From NCBI GenBank assembly GCA_937898635.1, contig CALEJW010000003.1, forward strand, positions 1 to 30,407: DNA of 30,407 nucleotides. The letters run 5' to 3'. A program made the position numbers and the translations under genes. Position 1 is the first letter of the stretch. Each line of letters begins with the position of its first letter. Of the stretch, positions 1 to 10,891 are shown one piece after another. The notes beneath the pieces were generated by a model, which searched no databases, had not been told where the DNA came from, and was given only the letters and a program-made list of their open reading frames with translations. This DNA is from an uncultured Pseudomonadota bacterium. GTDB taxonomy: Bacteria > Pseudomonadota > Gammaproteobacteria > Burkholderiales > Usitatibacteraceae.

Positions 1-1375
1 GCCTCGGCGTCCACGCCCATCACGTCGAAGCGCTGCGGCAGGTCCTCGATGCCCTCGAACCCGGCGGGCCGCGGCGGCTTCTCGCCGAGCGCCTCCACGA
101 TCGTCGCCTCGAACTTGGCGGGCAGCGCCGTCTCCACGCAGATCATCGGCGTGCCGCGGTCGCGCAGCCGAATGCCGATGCGCACCCCGTCCGCCGTGTG
201 CGGGTCGATCACCACGCCGTAGTCCTTCCTCACCTGGCGGATGGTGGCGATGCGGTCGGCGTGCAGGCTGCGCCCGGAGGCGAATCCGGAGTCCTCCTCG
301 ATGCGCTCCCACGCGCGGTCCGTGGAGAGGTCGAAGCCGCCCTTCTCGTCGAGCTGGCGCCAGAGCCAGGCGACCTTCTCCCCGTCCTGCTCGACCATGT
401 CCCAGACGAAGCGCTCGAAGTTCGAGGCCTTGGAGATGTCCATGGAGGGGCTCGAGGTCGCGTGCGTCTCCGCGGTCCGGCGCGGGCGGTAGCGCCCGGT
501 GCGGAAGAACTCGTCGAGGACGTCGTTCTCGTTGGTGGCGAGCACCAGGCGGCGGATGGGCAGTCCCATGCGCTTCGCGACGTGGCCGGCGAAGATGTTG
601 CCGAAGTTGCCCGAGGGCACGGCGAAGGACACCTGCTCGTCGTTCGAGCGCGTGGCCGCGAAGTAGCCCTTGAAGTAATAGACCACCTGCGCGACCACCC
701 TCGCCCAGTTGATGGAGTTCACCGCGCCCAGCGCGTGGCGCTCCTTGAAGCCCGCGTCGGCGTTGACCGCCTTCACGAGGTCCTGGCAGTCGTCGAACAC
801 GCCCTCGACCGCGACGTTGAAGATGTTGGGCTCGGCCAGCCCGTACATCTGCGCGCGCTGGAAGGGGCTCATGCGCCCCTTGGGCGAGAGCATGAAGACC
901 TTCACCCTCGCCTTGCCCCGGAGGGCGTGCTCGGCGGAGGAGCCCGTGTCGCCGCTCGTGGCGCCCAGGACGTTGAGGCTGCGGTCCTGGCGCTCGAGCA
1001 CGCTCTCGAAGAGGTGGCCCAGGAGCTGCATCGCGATGTCCTTGAAGGCGAGCGTCGGGCCGTTGGCGCAGGCGAGGAGGTGCAGGTTGTCCTCGAGCGT
1101 GCGCAGGGGCGTGATCTCCGGCGTGCCGAACACCTCCCGGGTGTAGGTCCGCTCGACGATCGCCTTGAGCTGGGCGCCCGGGAAGTCGTCGGCGAAGAAG
1201 CGGATCACCTCGAAGGCGAGCTGCGGGTAGGCGAGGTCGCGCATCGCGGCGAGCTTGGGCGCCGTGATCCGGGGCCATTGCTCCGGAACCGCGAGCCCCC
1301 CGTCCGGGGCGAGGCCCTCGAGGAGGATGTCGGTGAAGCTCGCGCTCGCGGCGTGCCCGCGGGTGCTCGCGTACT

Positions 1376-1379
<4 letters not shown>
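1..1379 (-). CDS. thrC: Threonine synthase, C-terminus cut by window edge
   Basis: Converts O-phosphohomoserine to threonine in the cytoplasm, PLP-dependent; last step of threonine synthesis. Reading minus from the GTG at 1379 gives about 459 residues before the left edge; family members of this longer type are about 470-480, so only a short C-terminal piece should be missing. The N-terminal threonine-synthase domain begins KYASTRGHAASASF. The PLP lysine lies in L-A-F-K-D (about K113), followed by the phosphate-binding region A-T-S-G-D-T-G-S-S (about 140-148) and a glycine-rich S-G-N-F-G-N loop. The GTG start overlaps the TGA of hom by 4 nt (GTGA), so translation is probably coupled to homoserine dehydrogenase, the enzyme two steps upstream in the pathway. 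Identification is confident; the true C-terminus cannot be seen. Confidence 0.96.
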
Positions 1380-2682
<1,303 letters not shown>

Positions 2683-2686
<4 letters not shown>

Positions 2687-3123
2687 GAGAGCCTCTTGCT
2701 GAAGTGGAAGGCCGTGACGACGAGGCCCTCCCGGAAATAGAACTTGTGGGCCTGCTGGCGCTGGGTGCCGGAGTCGAGCGCGAGCGCGTCGCAGCCTCTC
2801 TCGCGCGCCAGGCGATCCATGAACGCGACCATCGCCCTGCCGGCGCCCCGCGAGCGCGCCGCCTCGTCGGTCACGAGGTCGTCGCAGTAGAGCTCCCGGC
2901 CGGTGAAGGTCTTCTCGAGCACCCGGTAGACGCACACGCCGAGCACGCGGCCGTCCTGCTCCGCGACAGCCATTTCCGCCCCGCTCGCGAAGACCTCCTC
3001 CATGCGCCGGCGGAAGTCGGCGGGCAGTTGCGGGCGAAGCTGCCGCAGCACGGGCTCCGCGGCCGCGAGGAGAGCGGCGTCCGCGACGGCGCCGCCCGGA
3101 CCGGCGACCACGACGACCTTCAC
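2683..3123 (-). CDS. GNAT-family N-acetyltransferase
   Basis: A 146-residue single-domain GNAT acetyltransferase; substrate unknown. The acetyl-CoA pyrophosphate-binding motif A is R-S-R-G-A-G-R (90-96), preceded by the strand L-Y-C-D-D-L-V-T-D-E (about 78-87). The C-terminus has the usual A-L-D-S-G (115-119) and F-Y-F-R-E-G-L (128-134) core. The GTG start at 3123 overlaps the TGA of the upstream aminotransferase (GTGA), and its own TGA overlaps the ATG of hom (ATGA). It is therefore locked translationally between two amino-acid biosynthesis genes, which makes a small amino acid or an intermediate of this pathway a possible substrate; that is inference only. Protein N-terminal acetylation or a detoxifying role is equally possible from sequence. 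Confidence 0.9.
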
Positions 3124-4307
3124 GAGATCCCGTCCCTGCGCAGCATCTCCTTGATGCCGCGCACCGCCTGGCGCGTGCGCGACTCGTTCTCGATCAGCGC
3201 GATGCGCACGTGGTCGTCGCCGTAGTCGCCGAAGCCGATGCCCGGGGAGACGGCGACCTTCGCCTCCTTCAGGAGCTTCTTCGCGAACTCGATGGAGCCC
3301 GCCTTGCGGTAGGGCTCGGGGATCGCGGCCCAGACGTACATCGAGGCCCTCGGGTTCTCCACCCGCCAGCCCGCCTCGTGCAGGCCCTTCACCATCACGT
3401 CGCGGCGGCTCTGGTACTTGCGGCGGATCTCCTCGACGCACTCCTGCGGGCCCTCGAGCGCCGTGATGGCCGCCACCTGCAGCGGCGTGAAGGTGCCGTA
3501 GTCGTGGTAGCTCTTGATGCGCGCGAGCGCGTGCACGAGATCGGCGTTGCCCACCATGAAGCCGATGCGCCAGCCGGCCATGTTGTAGCTCTTGGACATG
3601 GTGAAGAACTCCACCGCCACGTCGCGCGCGCCCGGCACCTGCATGATCGAGGGCGCCTTCCAGCCGTCGAAGGTGATGTCGGCGTAGGCGAGGTCGTGCA
3701 CCACGAGGATGCCGTGCGTGCGCGCGAGCGCCACCACCTTCTCGAAGAAGTCGAGCTCGACGCACTGCGCCGTCGGGTTGGAGGGGAAGCCGATGATGAG
3801 CATCTTGGGCTTCGGGAAGAGCTCCCCGATGGCGCGCTCGAGCTCGGCGAAGAAGTCGACCCCCGGCGCCATGCGCACCGAGCGGATGTCGGCGCCCGCG
3901 ATGATCGCCCCGTAGATGTGGATGGGATAGCTCGGGTTGGGCACCAGCACCGTGTCGCCCTTGTCGAGCGTGGCGAGCATGAGGTGCGCGAGGCCCTCCT
4001 TGGAGCCGATCGTGACGATGGCCTCCGTTTCCGGGTCGAAGTCCACGTCCCAGCGGCGCTTGTACCACTGGCAGATGGCGCGGCGCAGCCGCGGGATGCC
4101 CTTGGAGACCGAGTAGCCGTGGGTGTCCTCGCGCTGGGCCACCTCCACGAGCTTGTCCACGATGTGGCGCGGCGTCGGGCCGTCGGGGTTGCCCATGGAC
4201 AGGTCGATGATGTCCTCGCCCGCCCGCCGGGCGGCCATCTTCAGCTCGTTGGTGATGTTGAAGACGTAGGGCGGCAGGCGCTTGATGCGGGGGAACTCCG
4301 GGGACAT
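3120..4307 (-). CDS. alaC: Pyruvate/glutamate-type class I/II aminotransferase, AlaC-like
   Basis: PLP-dependent fold-type I aminotransferase, most like AlaC (glutamate-pyruvate aminotransferase), the form often found beside hom-thrC in Betaproteobacteria. Length is 395 residues. Visible motifs: S-M-G-N-P-D-G (37-43), the PLP-ring region G-S-K-E-G (101-105), N-P-S-Y-P-I-H (124-130), F-P-S-N-P-T-A (174-180), D205 and Y208 in H-D-L-A-Y-A-D, and the Schiff-base lysine K239 in S-K-S-Y-N-M-A-G-W-R. I chose the ATG at 4307 (MSPEFPRIKR), preceded by a GGAAAG element; 50 further open residues upstream run into the intergenic region and lack family character. First gene of the aminotransferase-GNAT-hom-thrC operon. 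The exact amino-acid substrate is inferred from family resemblance. Confidence 0.93.
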   Translation of the reverse strand: MSPEFPRIKRLPPYVFNITNELKMAARRAGEDIIDLSMGNPDGPTPRHIVDKLVEVAQREDTHGYSVSKGIPRLRRAICQWYKRRWDVDFDPETEAIVTIGSKEGLAHLMLATLDKGDTVLVPNPSYPIHIYGAIIAGADIRSVRMAPGVDFFAELERAIGELFPKPKMLIIGFPSNPTAQCVELDFFEKVVALARTHGILVVHDLAYADITFDGWKAPSIMQVPGARDVAVEFFTMSKSYNMAGWRIGFMVGNADLVHALARIKSYHDYGTFTPLQVAAITALEGPQECVEEIRRKYQSRRDVMVKGLHEAGWRVENPRASMYVWAAIPEPYRKAGSIEFAKKLLKEAKVAVSPGIGFGDYGDDHVRIALIENESRTRQAVRGIKEMLRRDGIS

Positions 4308-4365
4308 TTTCGCTTTCCGAGGCGGGAGGGGCGCCGCATCCTTCGGATGCTGCGCTGCAAAAAGG

Positions 4366-4371
4366 TATGAT
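4366..4371 (+). promoter_or_regulatory. Candidate -10 box for the Mth938/DUF498 gene
   Basis: TATGAT, one mismatch from consensus, lies about 42 bp ahead of the TTG start at 4414 and physically overlaps the minus-strand -10 box of the divergent operon. No good -35 is present; TTCGGA at 4342-4347 has only partial similarity. Confidence 0.3.
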
Positions 4372-4399
4372 TTTAGCGGCCCGGAACGCCCTCGGGCAA
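4370..4399 (-). promoter_or_regulatory. Candidate sigma-70 promoter of the aminotransferase-hom-thrC operon
   Basis: On the minus strand, TTGCCC (complement of 4394-4399) is followed after 18 bp by TAAAAT (complement of 4370-4375), one mismatch from the -10 consensus. It would start transcription near 4363, about 55 nt ahead of the aminotransferase ATG. This A/T-rich patch is exceptional in the surrounding 70% GC sequence. Seen in sequence; promoter activity is inference. Confidence 0.45.
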
Positions 4400-4413
4400 T
4401 CGGAGCCAGGCCC

Positions 4414-4785
4414 TTGAAGATCGAACGCGACTCCCCGGACGGCCGCAACCGGTTCACCGCCTACGGCGAGGGGTGGGTGGAAGTGGCCGGCCGGCGCCTC
4501 GCCGGCAACGTCGTCGTGGCCGCCGACCGCATCCTCGAGGGCTGGACGGCGGGCGCGCTCGACCGGCTCACGGCCGACGACACGGCCGCGCTCCTCGACT
4601 GGCGGCCCGAGGTCCTGCTCCTGGGCTCCGGCGCCGCCTTCCGCCGTCCCGACCCGGACGCGATCGCCCCGCTCCACCGCGCGGGCCTCGGGGTCGAGGT
4701 GATGGACACGCGGGCGGCCTGCCGGACCTACAACATCCTGCTCGGCGAGGGCCGGCGCGTGGTCGCGGCCCTCATCGTCGAGTGA
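4414..4785 (+). CDS. Mth938-like (DUF498/NDUFAF3-type) domain protein
   Basis: A 123-residue protein of the Mth938/DUF498 family, the fold shared with mitochondrial complex I assembly factor NDUFAF3; the bacterial function is not established. Family features are the I-L-E-G-W (about 39-43) strand region, P-E-V-L-L-L-G-S-G (about 66-74) and the C-terminal G-V-E-V-M-D-T-R-A-A-C-R-T-Y-N-I-L followed by R-V-V-A-A-L-I-V. I chose TTG at 4414 because GGAG at 4402-4405 sits 8 nt ahead and the protein then starts LKIERD; the open frame upstream overlaps the divergent aminotransferase gene. Its end overlaps the convergent MFS gene by 14 nt. The gene is divergent from the aminotransferase operon across a 106-bp region with overlapping promoter-like boxes. 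Confidence 0.88.
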   Translation: MKIERDSPDGRNRFTAYGEGWVEVAGRRLAGNVVVAADRILEGWTAGALDRLTADDTAALLDWRPEVLLLGSGAAFRRPDPDAIAPLHRAGLGVEVMDTRAACRTYNILLGEGRRVVAALIVE

Positions 4786-5971
4786 CCCTCACGGCCATCG
4801 CGAAGGCCGCCCAGGAAGCCACGCCCACCGCGGCGAGCGAGATCGTGACGGCGAAGTAGCCGCCGGCGAGCGCGAGCACGCCGGCGGCGGCGAAGGGCCC
4901 CGCGGACCGCGCGACGAGGACCGGGGTCGCCATCAGTCCCGTGAGCCCCCCGTAGCCCTCGCCTCCCCAGATCTCGACCGGCACCGTGCCGCGCACGATC
5001 GTCATGACGCCGTTGCTCGCGCCGTAGAGGACCGCGAAGGCGACCACGGCCCAGGCGGCCCCGTTGGCGAAGGCGAGGATCGCGAGGGACACGGGGAAGA
5101 CGAAGAGCGCGATCTCCCCCACCCGGGCCGGGCTCGCCCGGTGCGCGAAGGCGAATTCCGCGATCCGCCCGGCGACCTGCATCGGCCCCACGAGCGCGGC
5201 GAGCCAGGCGGCCTTCTCGGGCGTGAAGCCCTGCGCCTTCAGGATCGAGAGCAGGTGCAGGCCCATCGCCGCGAAGGCGAGCATGTTGAGCGTGAAGGCG
5301 GCCGCGAGCCAGCGGAAGCGCGGGTCCGCGAGGAGCTTCGCCCGGCCCGCCGCGTCGTCGGCGGCGCCGGCGGGCGAACCCGCGGGCCGGCCCTTCGCGG
5401 GCAGGCAGGTCGCGTGCAACGGCACGCACACCGCCAGGTTGATCGCGGCGAGGACGAGGATCGCCTCCCGCCAGCCGAGCGAGGTCGCGAGCCACTGCGT
5501 GAGCGGCCAGAAGACGGTGCTCGCGAAGCCGCCCGCGAGGGTCACGATGGTGATCGCCTTGCGAAGGTCCGCGCGGAAGACGAGCGCGAGGCTCGCGAAG
5601 GCGGGCTCGTAGAGCGTGAGGCCCATCACCACGCCGAGCGCGGCCCACACCGCGTAGAGCCCCGCGGCCGTGGTGACCTGGGAGAAGGCGGCGAGCAGGA
5701 GCGCGGCGCCGAGGGATCCCGCCGTCATCGCGCGGCGGGCGCCGTGGCGGTCGATGTGCCGGCCCACCGGGGCGGCGGCGAGGCCCGAGACGAGGAGCGC
5801 GGCCGAGTAGGCCCCGACCGTCGCCGGCGCCGAGGCGCCGAGGTCGCGCTGGACGGCCTCCATCACCACCGCGAAGGCGTAGTAGACGCTTCCCCACGAC
5901 ACGACCTGGGTGACGCCCAGGGCGGCGATGAGCCGCCGCCGGCCGCGCTCGCGGGGCTCCGGCTCAGGCAA
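4772..5971 (-). CDS. Major facilitator superfamily transporter
   Basis: A 399-residue MFS permease with about 12 hydrophobic segments in two halves, separated by a polar linker around residues 195-215 (A-D-D-A-A-G-R-A). The first helix carries T-Q-V-V-S-W-G-S-V-Y-Y. The loop between helices 2 and 3 has the MFS-type G-R-H-I-D-R-H-G-A-R-R signature (about 69-79), a variant of the family's G-x-x-x-D-R-x-G-R-R. Substrate cannot be read from sequence; a small organic anion is a guess from general resemblance to proteobacterial monocarboxylate-type MFS proteins. The start is a TTG at 5971 overlapping the end of the glutamate dehydrogenase gene by 8 nt, so it is probably co-transcribed behind gdhB and may export or import a metabolite linked to glutamate. 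The Shine-Dalgarno (GAGGG) is about 12 nt away, which is long, so the start is uncertain. Confidence 0.9.
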   Translation of the reverse strand: MPEPEPRERGRRRLIAALGVTQVVSWGSVYYAFAVVMEAVQRDLGASAPATVGAYSAALLVSGLAAAPVGRHIDRHGARRAMTAGSLGAALLLAAFSQVTTAAGLYAVWAALGVVMGLTLYEPAFASLALVFRADLRKAITIVTLAGGFASTVFWPLTQWLATSLGWREAILVLAAINLAVCVPLHATCLPAKGRPAGSPAGAADDAAGRAKLLADPRFRWLAAAFTLNMLAFAAMGLHLLSILKAQGFTPEKAAWLAALVGPMQVAGRIAEFAFAHRASPARVGEIALFVFPVSLAILAFANGAAWAVVAFAVLYGASNGVMTIVRGTVPVEIWGGEGYGGLTGLMATPVLVARSAGPFAAAGVLALAGGYFAVTISLAAVGVASWAAFAMAVRVTRR

Positions 5972-8900
5972 GGGCGCGCAATTCCCTCAGGAGGACCGAG
6001 AGCACGGCGAGGTCGAGGGTGCCGGCGATCTTCAGCTCCTCGCGCATCGCCGTGAGGCGCGCGAGCGACTGGGCGCCCTGGGCCTTCCACGCGGCGATCA
6101 TCGCGGCCGGGTCCTTCTCGTCGGGCGAGAGCCTCACGACGGTGGCGGTGAGCGCGCGCATCTGGCTCGAGAGATCGTCGCGCATGGCGTTGCGCGCGAG
6201 CGCCTGCCACGACGAGTCCGTGGGCAGGGCGGTGATGCGCTCGCCGAACCAGCGCATGTCGAGCTCGCCCGAGAGCGCGAAGTGCACCTTCGCGACGGTC
6301 TCGAGCGGCCGCCCGGTCTCGCGGGCGACCTCGGTCGTGTCGAGCACGGCATAGAGGGAATCGAGGCTCGCCAGGTCGCGCGCGAGATCCTGCGGCACGC
6401 CCCGCCCCGCGAGGCGCGCGGCCGCGCTCTCGAGGATCTCCCGGTCGGCCGCGGCGAGCATCGAGGGCAGCCCCGCGCGGAAGGCCGCGAGGCCCGGCTG
6501 GAAGATCGCGAGAACCTCGGCGATCGGCAGCCGCTCGCGGCGCCGGCGCAGGAACCACAGCGTCGCCTTGAGCACGAGCCGGCCCGCCTCGATCAGCATC
6601 TCCGCCTGCGTGTCCGCGCCCACGCTGTTGTCGAGCGCGTCGATCGCGGCCCACAGGGCCTCGAATCCGTAGATGTCGCGCACCAGGATGAAGGCGCGCG
6701 TGACCTCCTCGGCGCTCGCCCCGGTCTCCTCCCGCATGCGGTGGATGAACACCGACCCCGTGCGGTTGATCATCGTGTTGGCCACGACGGTCGCGATGAT
6801 CTCGCGCTTGAGCGGGTGGCGGGGCATGACGGCCGCGAAGCGCTTCGCGAGCTCGGCGGGGAAGTAGGCGACGAGGGCGCGCGCGACGTACTCGTCGTCG
6901 ATGAGGGCGCCCTTCACGAGGTCGTCGAAGTGCACCATCTTCGCGTAGGCGAGCAGCACCGCTCGCTCCGGCGCGGTGAGCCCCGCCCGCGCGGCGCGAC
7001 GCTCGGCGATCTCGTCCTCCGAGGGCAGGAACTCCACGGCGCGATTGAGCCGCCCGGCCTTCTCGAGGGCGCGGATGAAGGAGGCCTGGGCGTCGAGGAG
7101 CTTCTCGCCGCGCACGCCGGAGACCGAGAGCGACTGCGTCTGGAAGTAGTTGTCGGCGAGGACCAGGCGCCCGACCTCGTCGGTCATCCCGGCGAGGAGC
7201 TTGTTGCGCTGCCGCTCGGTGAGCTCGCCGTCGGCGGCCACGAGTCCCAGGAGGATCTTGATGTTCACCTCGTGGTCGGAGCAGTCCACGCCCGCGGAGT
7301 TGTCGATGGCGTCGGTGAACATGCGCCCGCCGGCGCGCGCGTACTCGACGCGCCCGAGCTGCGTGAAGCCGAGGTTGCCGCCCTCGCCCACCACCTTGCA
7401 GCGCAGGTCCGCCCCGTTCACGCGGATCGCGTCGTTCGCGCGGTCGCCCGCGTCGGCGTTCGTCTGCCCCCGGGCCTTCACGTAGGTGCCGATGCCGCCG
7501 TTGTAGAGGAGGTCCACCGGCGCCTTGAGGATCGCGCGCATGAGCTCGGCCGGCGAGAGCGCCGCCTCGGCCACGCCGAGGACCCGGCGCGCCTCCGGGG
7601 AGAGCGTGATCGACTTGGCCGCGCGCGGGAAGATGCCGCCGCCCTTCGACAGGAGCGCCCGGTCGTAGTCGTCCCAGGAGGAGCGCGGGAGCGCGAAGAT
7701 GCGCTCGCGCTCGGCGAAGCTCCTCGCCGGGTCCGGGTCCGGGTCGAGGAAGATGTGCCGGTGGTCGAAGGCGGCCACGAGCCGGATGTGGCGCGAGAGC
7801 AGCATCCCGTTGCCGAAGACGTCGCCGGACATGTCGCCGATGCCGGCCACGGTGAAGTCCTGCGACTGCGTGTCGACGCCCATCTCGCGGAAGTGGCGCT
7901 TCACGCTCTCCCAGGCGCCGCGCGCGGTGATGCCCATCTTCTTGTGGTCGTAGCCGACGCTCCCGCCCGAGGCGAAGGCGTCGCCCAGCCAGTGGCCGTA
8001 CTCCGCGCTCACCGCGTTGGCGTGGTCGGAGAAGGCCGCGGTGCCCTTGTCCGCGGCGACGACGAGGTAGGGGTCGTCGGGATCGTGGCGCACGACGTCC
8101 CGCGGCGGGACGACCTCGCCGCCCTTCAGGTTGTCGGTGAGGTCGAGGAGCCCGCGCAGGAAGTCCTGGTAGCAGGCGATGCCCTCCTTCAGCCAGGCCT
8201 CGCGCTCGGATGCGGGCGGGGCGGCCTTGAGGACGAAGCCGCCCTTCGAGCCCACCGGCACGATGACCGCGTTCTTCACCATCTGCGCCTTCATGAGGCC
8301 GAGGATCTCGGTGCGGAAGTCCTCCGGCCGGTCCGACCAGCGCAGCCCGCCGCGGGCGACCTTGCCGCCGCGCAGGTGGATCGCCTCGAAGCGCGGCGAG
8401 TAGACGAAGATCTCGAAGAGCGGCCAGGGCTCGGGCAGCTCCGGGACCTTCGCGCTCTCGAGCTTCAGGGCGAGGTAGGGCTTGCGCCGGCCGTCGGCGC
8501 CGCGCACCCAGTGGTTGGTGCGGATCGTCGCCCGGATCGCGTAGAGGAAGCGGCGCAGGATGCGGTCCTCGTCGAGGATCGCGACGTCGTTCAGCGCCGC
8601 CTTCACCTCGTCGTGCAGGCGCTGCTGGGCCTCCTCCCGGTCTCCCGCCGCCGCCGGGTCGAACCTCGCGCGGAAGATCGCCACGAGCTTCGCCGCGATC
8701 GCCGGGTGAGAGGCGAGCGTCTGCGCGACGTAGGCCTGGCTGAAGGGAAAGCCCGTCTGCCGCAGGTACTTCGCGTAGGCGCGGATCAACACCACGTCGT
8801 CCGGCGCGAGGGCCGCGGCGGGCGTGAGCCGGTTGAAGGCGTCGTTCTCGATCTCGCCCCGGCCGATGCGCACCAGCGCCTCCTCGGTGATGGCCTTGAT

Positions 8901-10778
8901 CGCCTCCACGTCCGGGATGTCGATGGCGCTCCTCAGCCCGAAGTCGTGCAGGAAGACGGGCTCGGCGCCGGCGCGCTCGATCTCCCAGCCGTCCTCTTCC
9001 ATCGCCTCCAGGCCCAGGTTCTCGAGGATCGGCAGGCTCGCCGACAGCGGCATGCGCGAGCCGAGCCGGTAGGCGCGCAGGCGAAGCGTGCGCGCGCCGG
9101 CCTCCACCGGCCGGTACAGGCTCACCGCGAAGGGATTCCCCGGCGCGAGGGTCTCGATCACCGCGATGTCGCGCACCGCGGAGCGCGGCGAGAGCGCCTC
9201 GCGGTAGCCCGCCGGAAACGCCTCGCCGTAGCGCCGCCCCGCCGGTACCGCCCGCTCCTCGCCCAGCGCCTCGGTGAGGGCGAGCTTCAGGTCGTCCTCC
9301 CAGCGGCGCGTGGCCTGGGCGATCTCGGCCTCGAGCGCGCGCGCGTCCACCCGCGGCTCCTCCCGCGGGGAGGTGCGCACCAGCATGTGGATGCGCGCGA
9401 GCACGGCGTCGGTGAGCTGGACGGTGTACTCGGCGCTCGTGCCCGCGAGGCGCCGCTTGAGGATCTCCTGGATGCGCACGCGCACGTCGGTGTTGAAGCT
9501 CTCGCGCGGCAGGTAGATCACGCAGGAGAAGAAGCGCCCGTAGAGGTCGCGGCGCAGGAAGAGCCGCGTGCGGCGGCGGTCGCCCAGGCGCAGCACCCCC
9601 AGGGCGATCTCCGCGAGGGTCGCCTCGTCCACCTGGATCAGCTCGTCGCGCGGGTAGGCCTGGAGCAGGGAGACGAGGTTCTTGTGGCCGTGGCTCGCCT
9701 CGGGGAAACCGGCGCGGTCGAGGACGCGCGCCACCTTGCGGCGCAGGAGCGGGATCGCGCGCGGGTCCGCGTGGTAGGCGGCCGTGGTGTACAGGCCCAC
9801 GAAGCGCCGCTCGCCCGTCACGCGGCCGGCGGCGTCGAATTTCTTCACGCCGATGTAGTCGAGGTAGCCGGGGCGGTGCACGGTGGCCCGCGAGTTGGCC
9901 TTCGTGAGCACGAGGAGCCGCGGCTCGCGGGCGAGCGCCCGGATGGCGGCGGGCAGGTCGCGGAAGCTCGCGGAGATGCCGCCCTCCCTGGGCTCGCGCA
10001 GCACGCCCAGGCCCGAGCGCGGCACGATCCGCAGCTGGTCCTCCCCGTCGACCGCGGCGAGCTCGTACTCGCGGAAGCCGATGAACGTGAAGCTCCCGTC
10101 GATGAGCCAGGTGAGGAAGGCCCTCGTCTCCGCGACCTCCTCGGCGTCGAGCCCGCGCGGCGGCTTCGCGATCTCGCCCACGATCGCCGCCATCGCCTCG
10201 CGCATCGGCCGCCAGTCCTCCACGGCCGCGCGCACGTCGGCCAGCACCGCGAGGAGGCCCTGGGCCAGCGCCTTCAGCCGCGCGGGGTCGCTCTCGCGGT
10301 CCACCTCCACGTGGATGAGGGACTCGCGGGCGCCGTCGCGCCCCCCCGGCGCGAGCGCCGAGAGGTTGCCCTCCGCATCCCGGACCGTGGACGCGAGCGG
10401 GTGCAGCAGCAGGTGCAGCGTGTGGCCCTGGCGGTTGAGTTCCATGGTCACCGAGTCGACGAGGAAGGGCATGTCGTCGTTCACGATCTCGACCACGGTG
10501 TGCGGGCTCGTCCAGCCGTGCTCCTCGGCGCGCGGGTTGTAGACGCGGATCTTCGGCGAGCCGCGCGAGAAGCGGCGCGCGAACGCGAGGTGCGCCATGC
10601 CGGCCCCGTAGAGATCCTCGGGCGCCCGGGCGCCGAGGTCGTCGGGATCGACCTGGTCGTAGTAGAGCGCGAGGAACTCGCGGGCCTGCTTCGCGGCCGC
10701 GCCGTCGAGGCGCTGGGCGGCGAGGCGGAGGACCGGTTCGAGGATGGCCTGCGTGCGATCCGGAGCGGGGGAAGACAT
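5964..10778 (-). CDS. gdhB: NAD-specific glutamate dehydrogenase, large (GdhB, about 180 kDa) class
   Basis: Oxidative deamination of glutamate to 2-oxoglutarate and ammonium with NAD. At 1604 residues it matches the large class known from Pseudomonas aeruginosa GdhB and Streptomyces, whose long N- and C-terminal regions have regulatory, ACT-like domains. The catalytic core is visible as A-R-G-G-L-R-W-S-D-R-P-E-D-F (around residue 810), K-A-Q-M-V-K-N-A-V-I-V-P (around 830) and G-S-K-G-G-F-V-L-K (around 842), followed by the nucleotide-binding region with V-A-G-I-G-D-M-S-G-D-V-F-G-N-G-M (about 975-992). I chose ATG at 10778 (MSSPAPDRTQ) because GAGG lies 5 nt ahead; 26 more open codons upstream lack family character. 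This is a catabolic enzyme; gltIJKL and a racemase family gene nearby suggest a glutamate-use locus. Confidence 0.97.
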   Translation of the reverse strand: MSSPAPDRTQAILEPVLRLAAQRLDGAAAKQAREFLALYYDQVDPDDLGARAPEDLYGAGMAHLAFARRFSRGSPKIRVYNPRAEEHGWTSPHTVVEIVNDDMPFLVDSVTMELNRQGHTLHLLLHPLASTVRDAEGNLSALAPGGRDGARESLIHVEVDRESDPARLKALAQGLLAVLADVRAAVEDWRPMREAMAAIVGEIAKPPRGLDAEEVAETRAFLTWLIDGSFTFIGFREYELAAVDGEDQLRIVPRSGLGVLREPREGGISASFRDLPAAIRALAREPRLLVLTKANSRATVHRPGYLDYIGVKKFDAAGRVTGERRFVGLYTTAAYHADPRAIPLLRRKVARVLDRAGFPEASHGHKNLVSLLQAYPRDELIQVDEATLAEIALGVLRLGDRRRTRLFLRRDLYGRFFSCVIYLPRESFNTDVRVRIQEILKRRLAGTSAEYTVQLTDAVLARIHMLVRTSPREEPRVDARALEAEIAQATRRWEDDLKLALTEALGEERAVPAGRRYGEAFPAGYREALSPRSAVRDIAVIETLAPGNPFAVSLYRPVEAGARTLRLRAYRLGSRMPLSASLPILENLGLEAMEEDGWEIERAGAEPVFLHDFGLRSAIDIPDVEAIKAITEEALVRIGRGEIENDAFNRLTPAAALAPDDVVLIRAYAKYLRQTGFPFSQAYVAQTLASHPAIAAKLVAIFRARFDPAAAGDREEAQQRLHDEVKAALNDVAILDEDRILRRFLYAIRATIRTNHWVRGADGRRKPYLALKLESAKVPELPEPWPLFEIFVYSPRFEAIHLRGGKVARGGLRWSDRPEDFRTEILGLMKAQMVKNAVIVPVGSKGGFVLKAAPPASEREAWLKEGIACYQDFLRGLLDLTDNLKGGEVVPPRDVVRHDPDDPYLVVAADKGTAAFSDHANAVSAEYGHWLGDAFASGGSVGYDHKKMGITARGAWESVKRHFREMGVDTQSQDFTVAGIGDMSGDVFGNGMLLSRHIRLVAAFDHRHIFLDPDPDPARSFAERERIFALPRSSWDDYDRALLSKGGGIFPRAAKSITLSPEARRVLGVAEAALSPAELMRAILKAPVDLLYNGGIGTYVKARGQTNADAGDRANDAIRVNGADLRCKVVGEGGNLGFTQLGRVEYARAGGRMFTDAIDNSAGVDCSDHEVNIKILLGLVAADGELTERQRNKLLAGMTDEVGRLVLADNYFQTQSLSVSGVRGEKLLDAQASFIRALEKAGRLNRAVEFLPSEDEIAERRAARAGLTAPERAVLLAYAKMVHFDDLVKGALIDDEYVARALVAYFPAELAKRFAAVMPRHPLKREIIATVVANTMINRTGSVFIHRMREETGASAEEVTRAFILVRDIYGFEALWAAIDALDNSVGADTQAEMLIEAGRLVLKATLWFLRRRRERLPIAEVLAIFQPGLAAFRAGLPSMLAAADREILESAAARLAGRGVPQDLARDLASLDSLYAVLDTTEVARETGRPLETVAKVHFALSGELDMRWFGERITALPTDSSWQALARNAMRDDLSSQMRALTATVVRLSPDEKDPAAMIAAWKAQGAQSLARLTAMREELKIAGTLDLAVLSVLLRELRALA

Positions 10779-10891
10779 GGAAACCTCGTGGTTGGACCGG
10801 CCGCGCGGCGGCGGGCGCCCCTCGTGGGGGCGGCGACGGCGAGCCGAAAGCGCCATTTTCGCCCAAGTTCGGCTCCGATTACGATGTCGGC

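Noticed and set aside
4473..4859. Alternative plus-strand frame over the Mth938-like gene
   Set aside because: Proline/arginine-rich low-complexity translation, no homology, and it conflicts with the recognised 123-residue protein.
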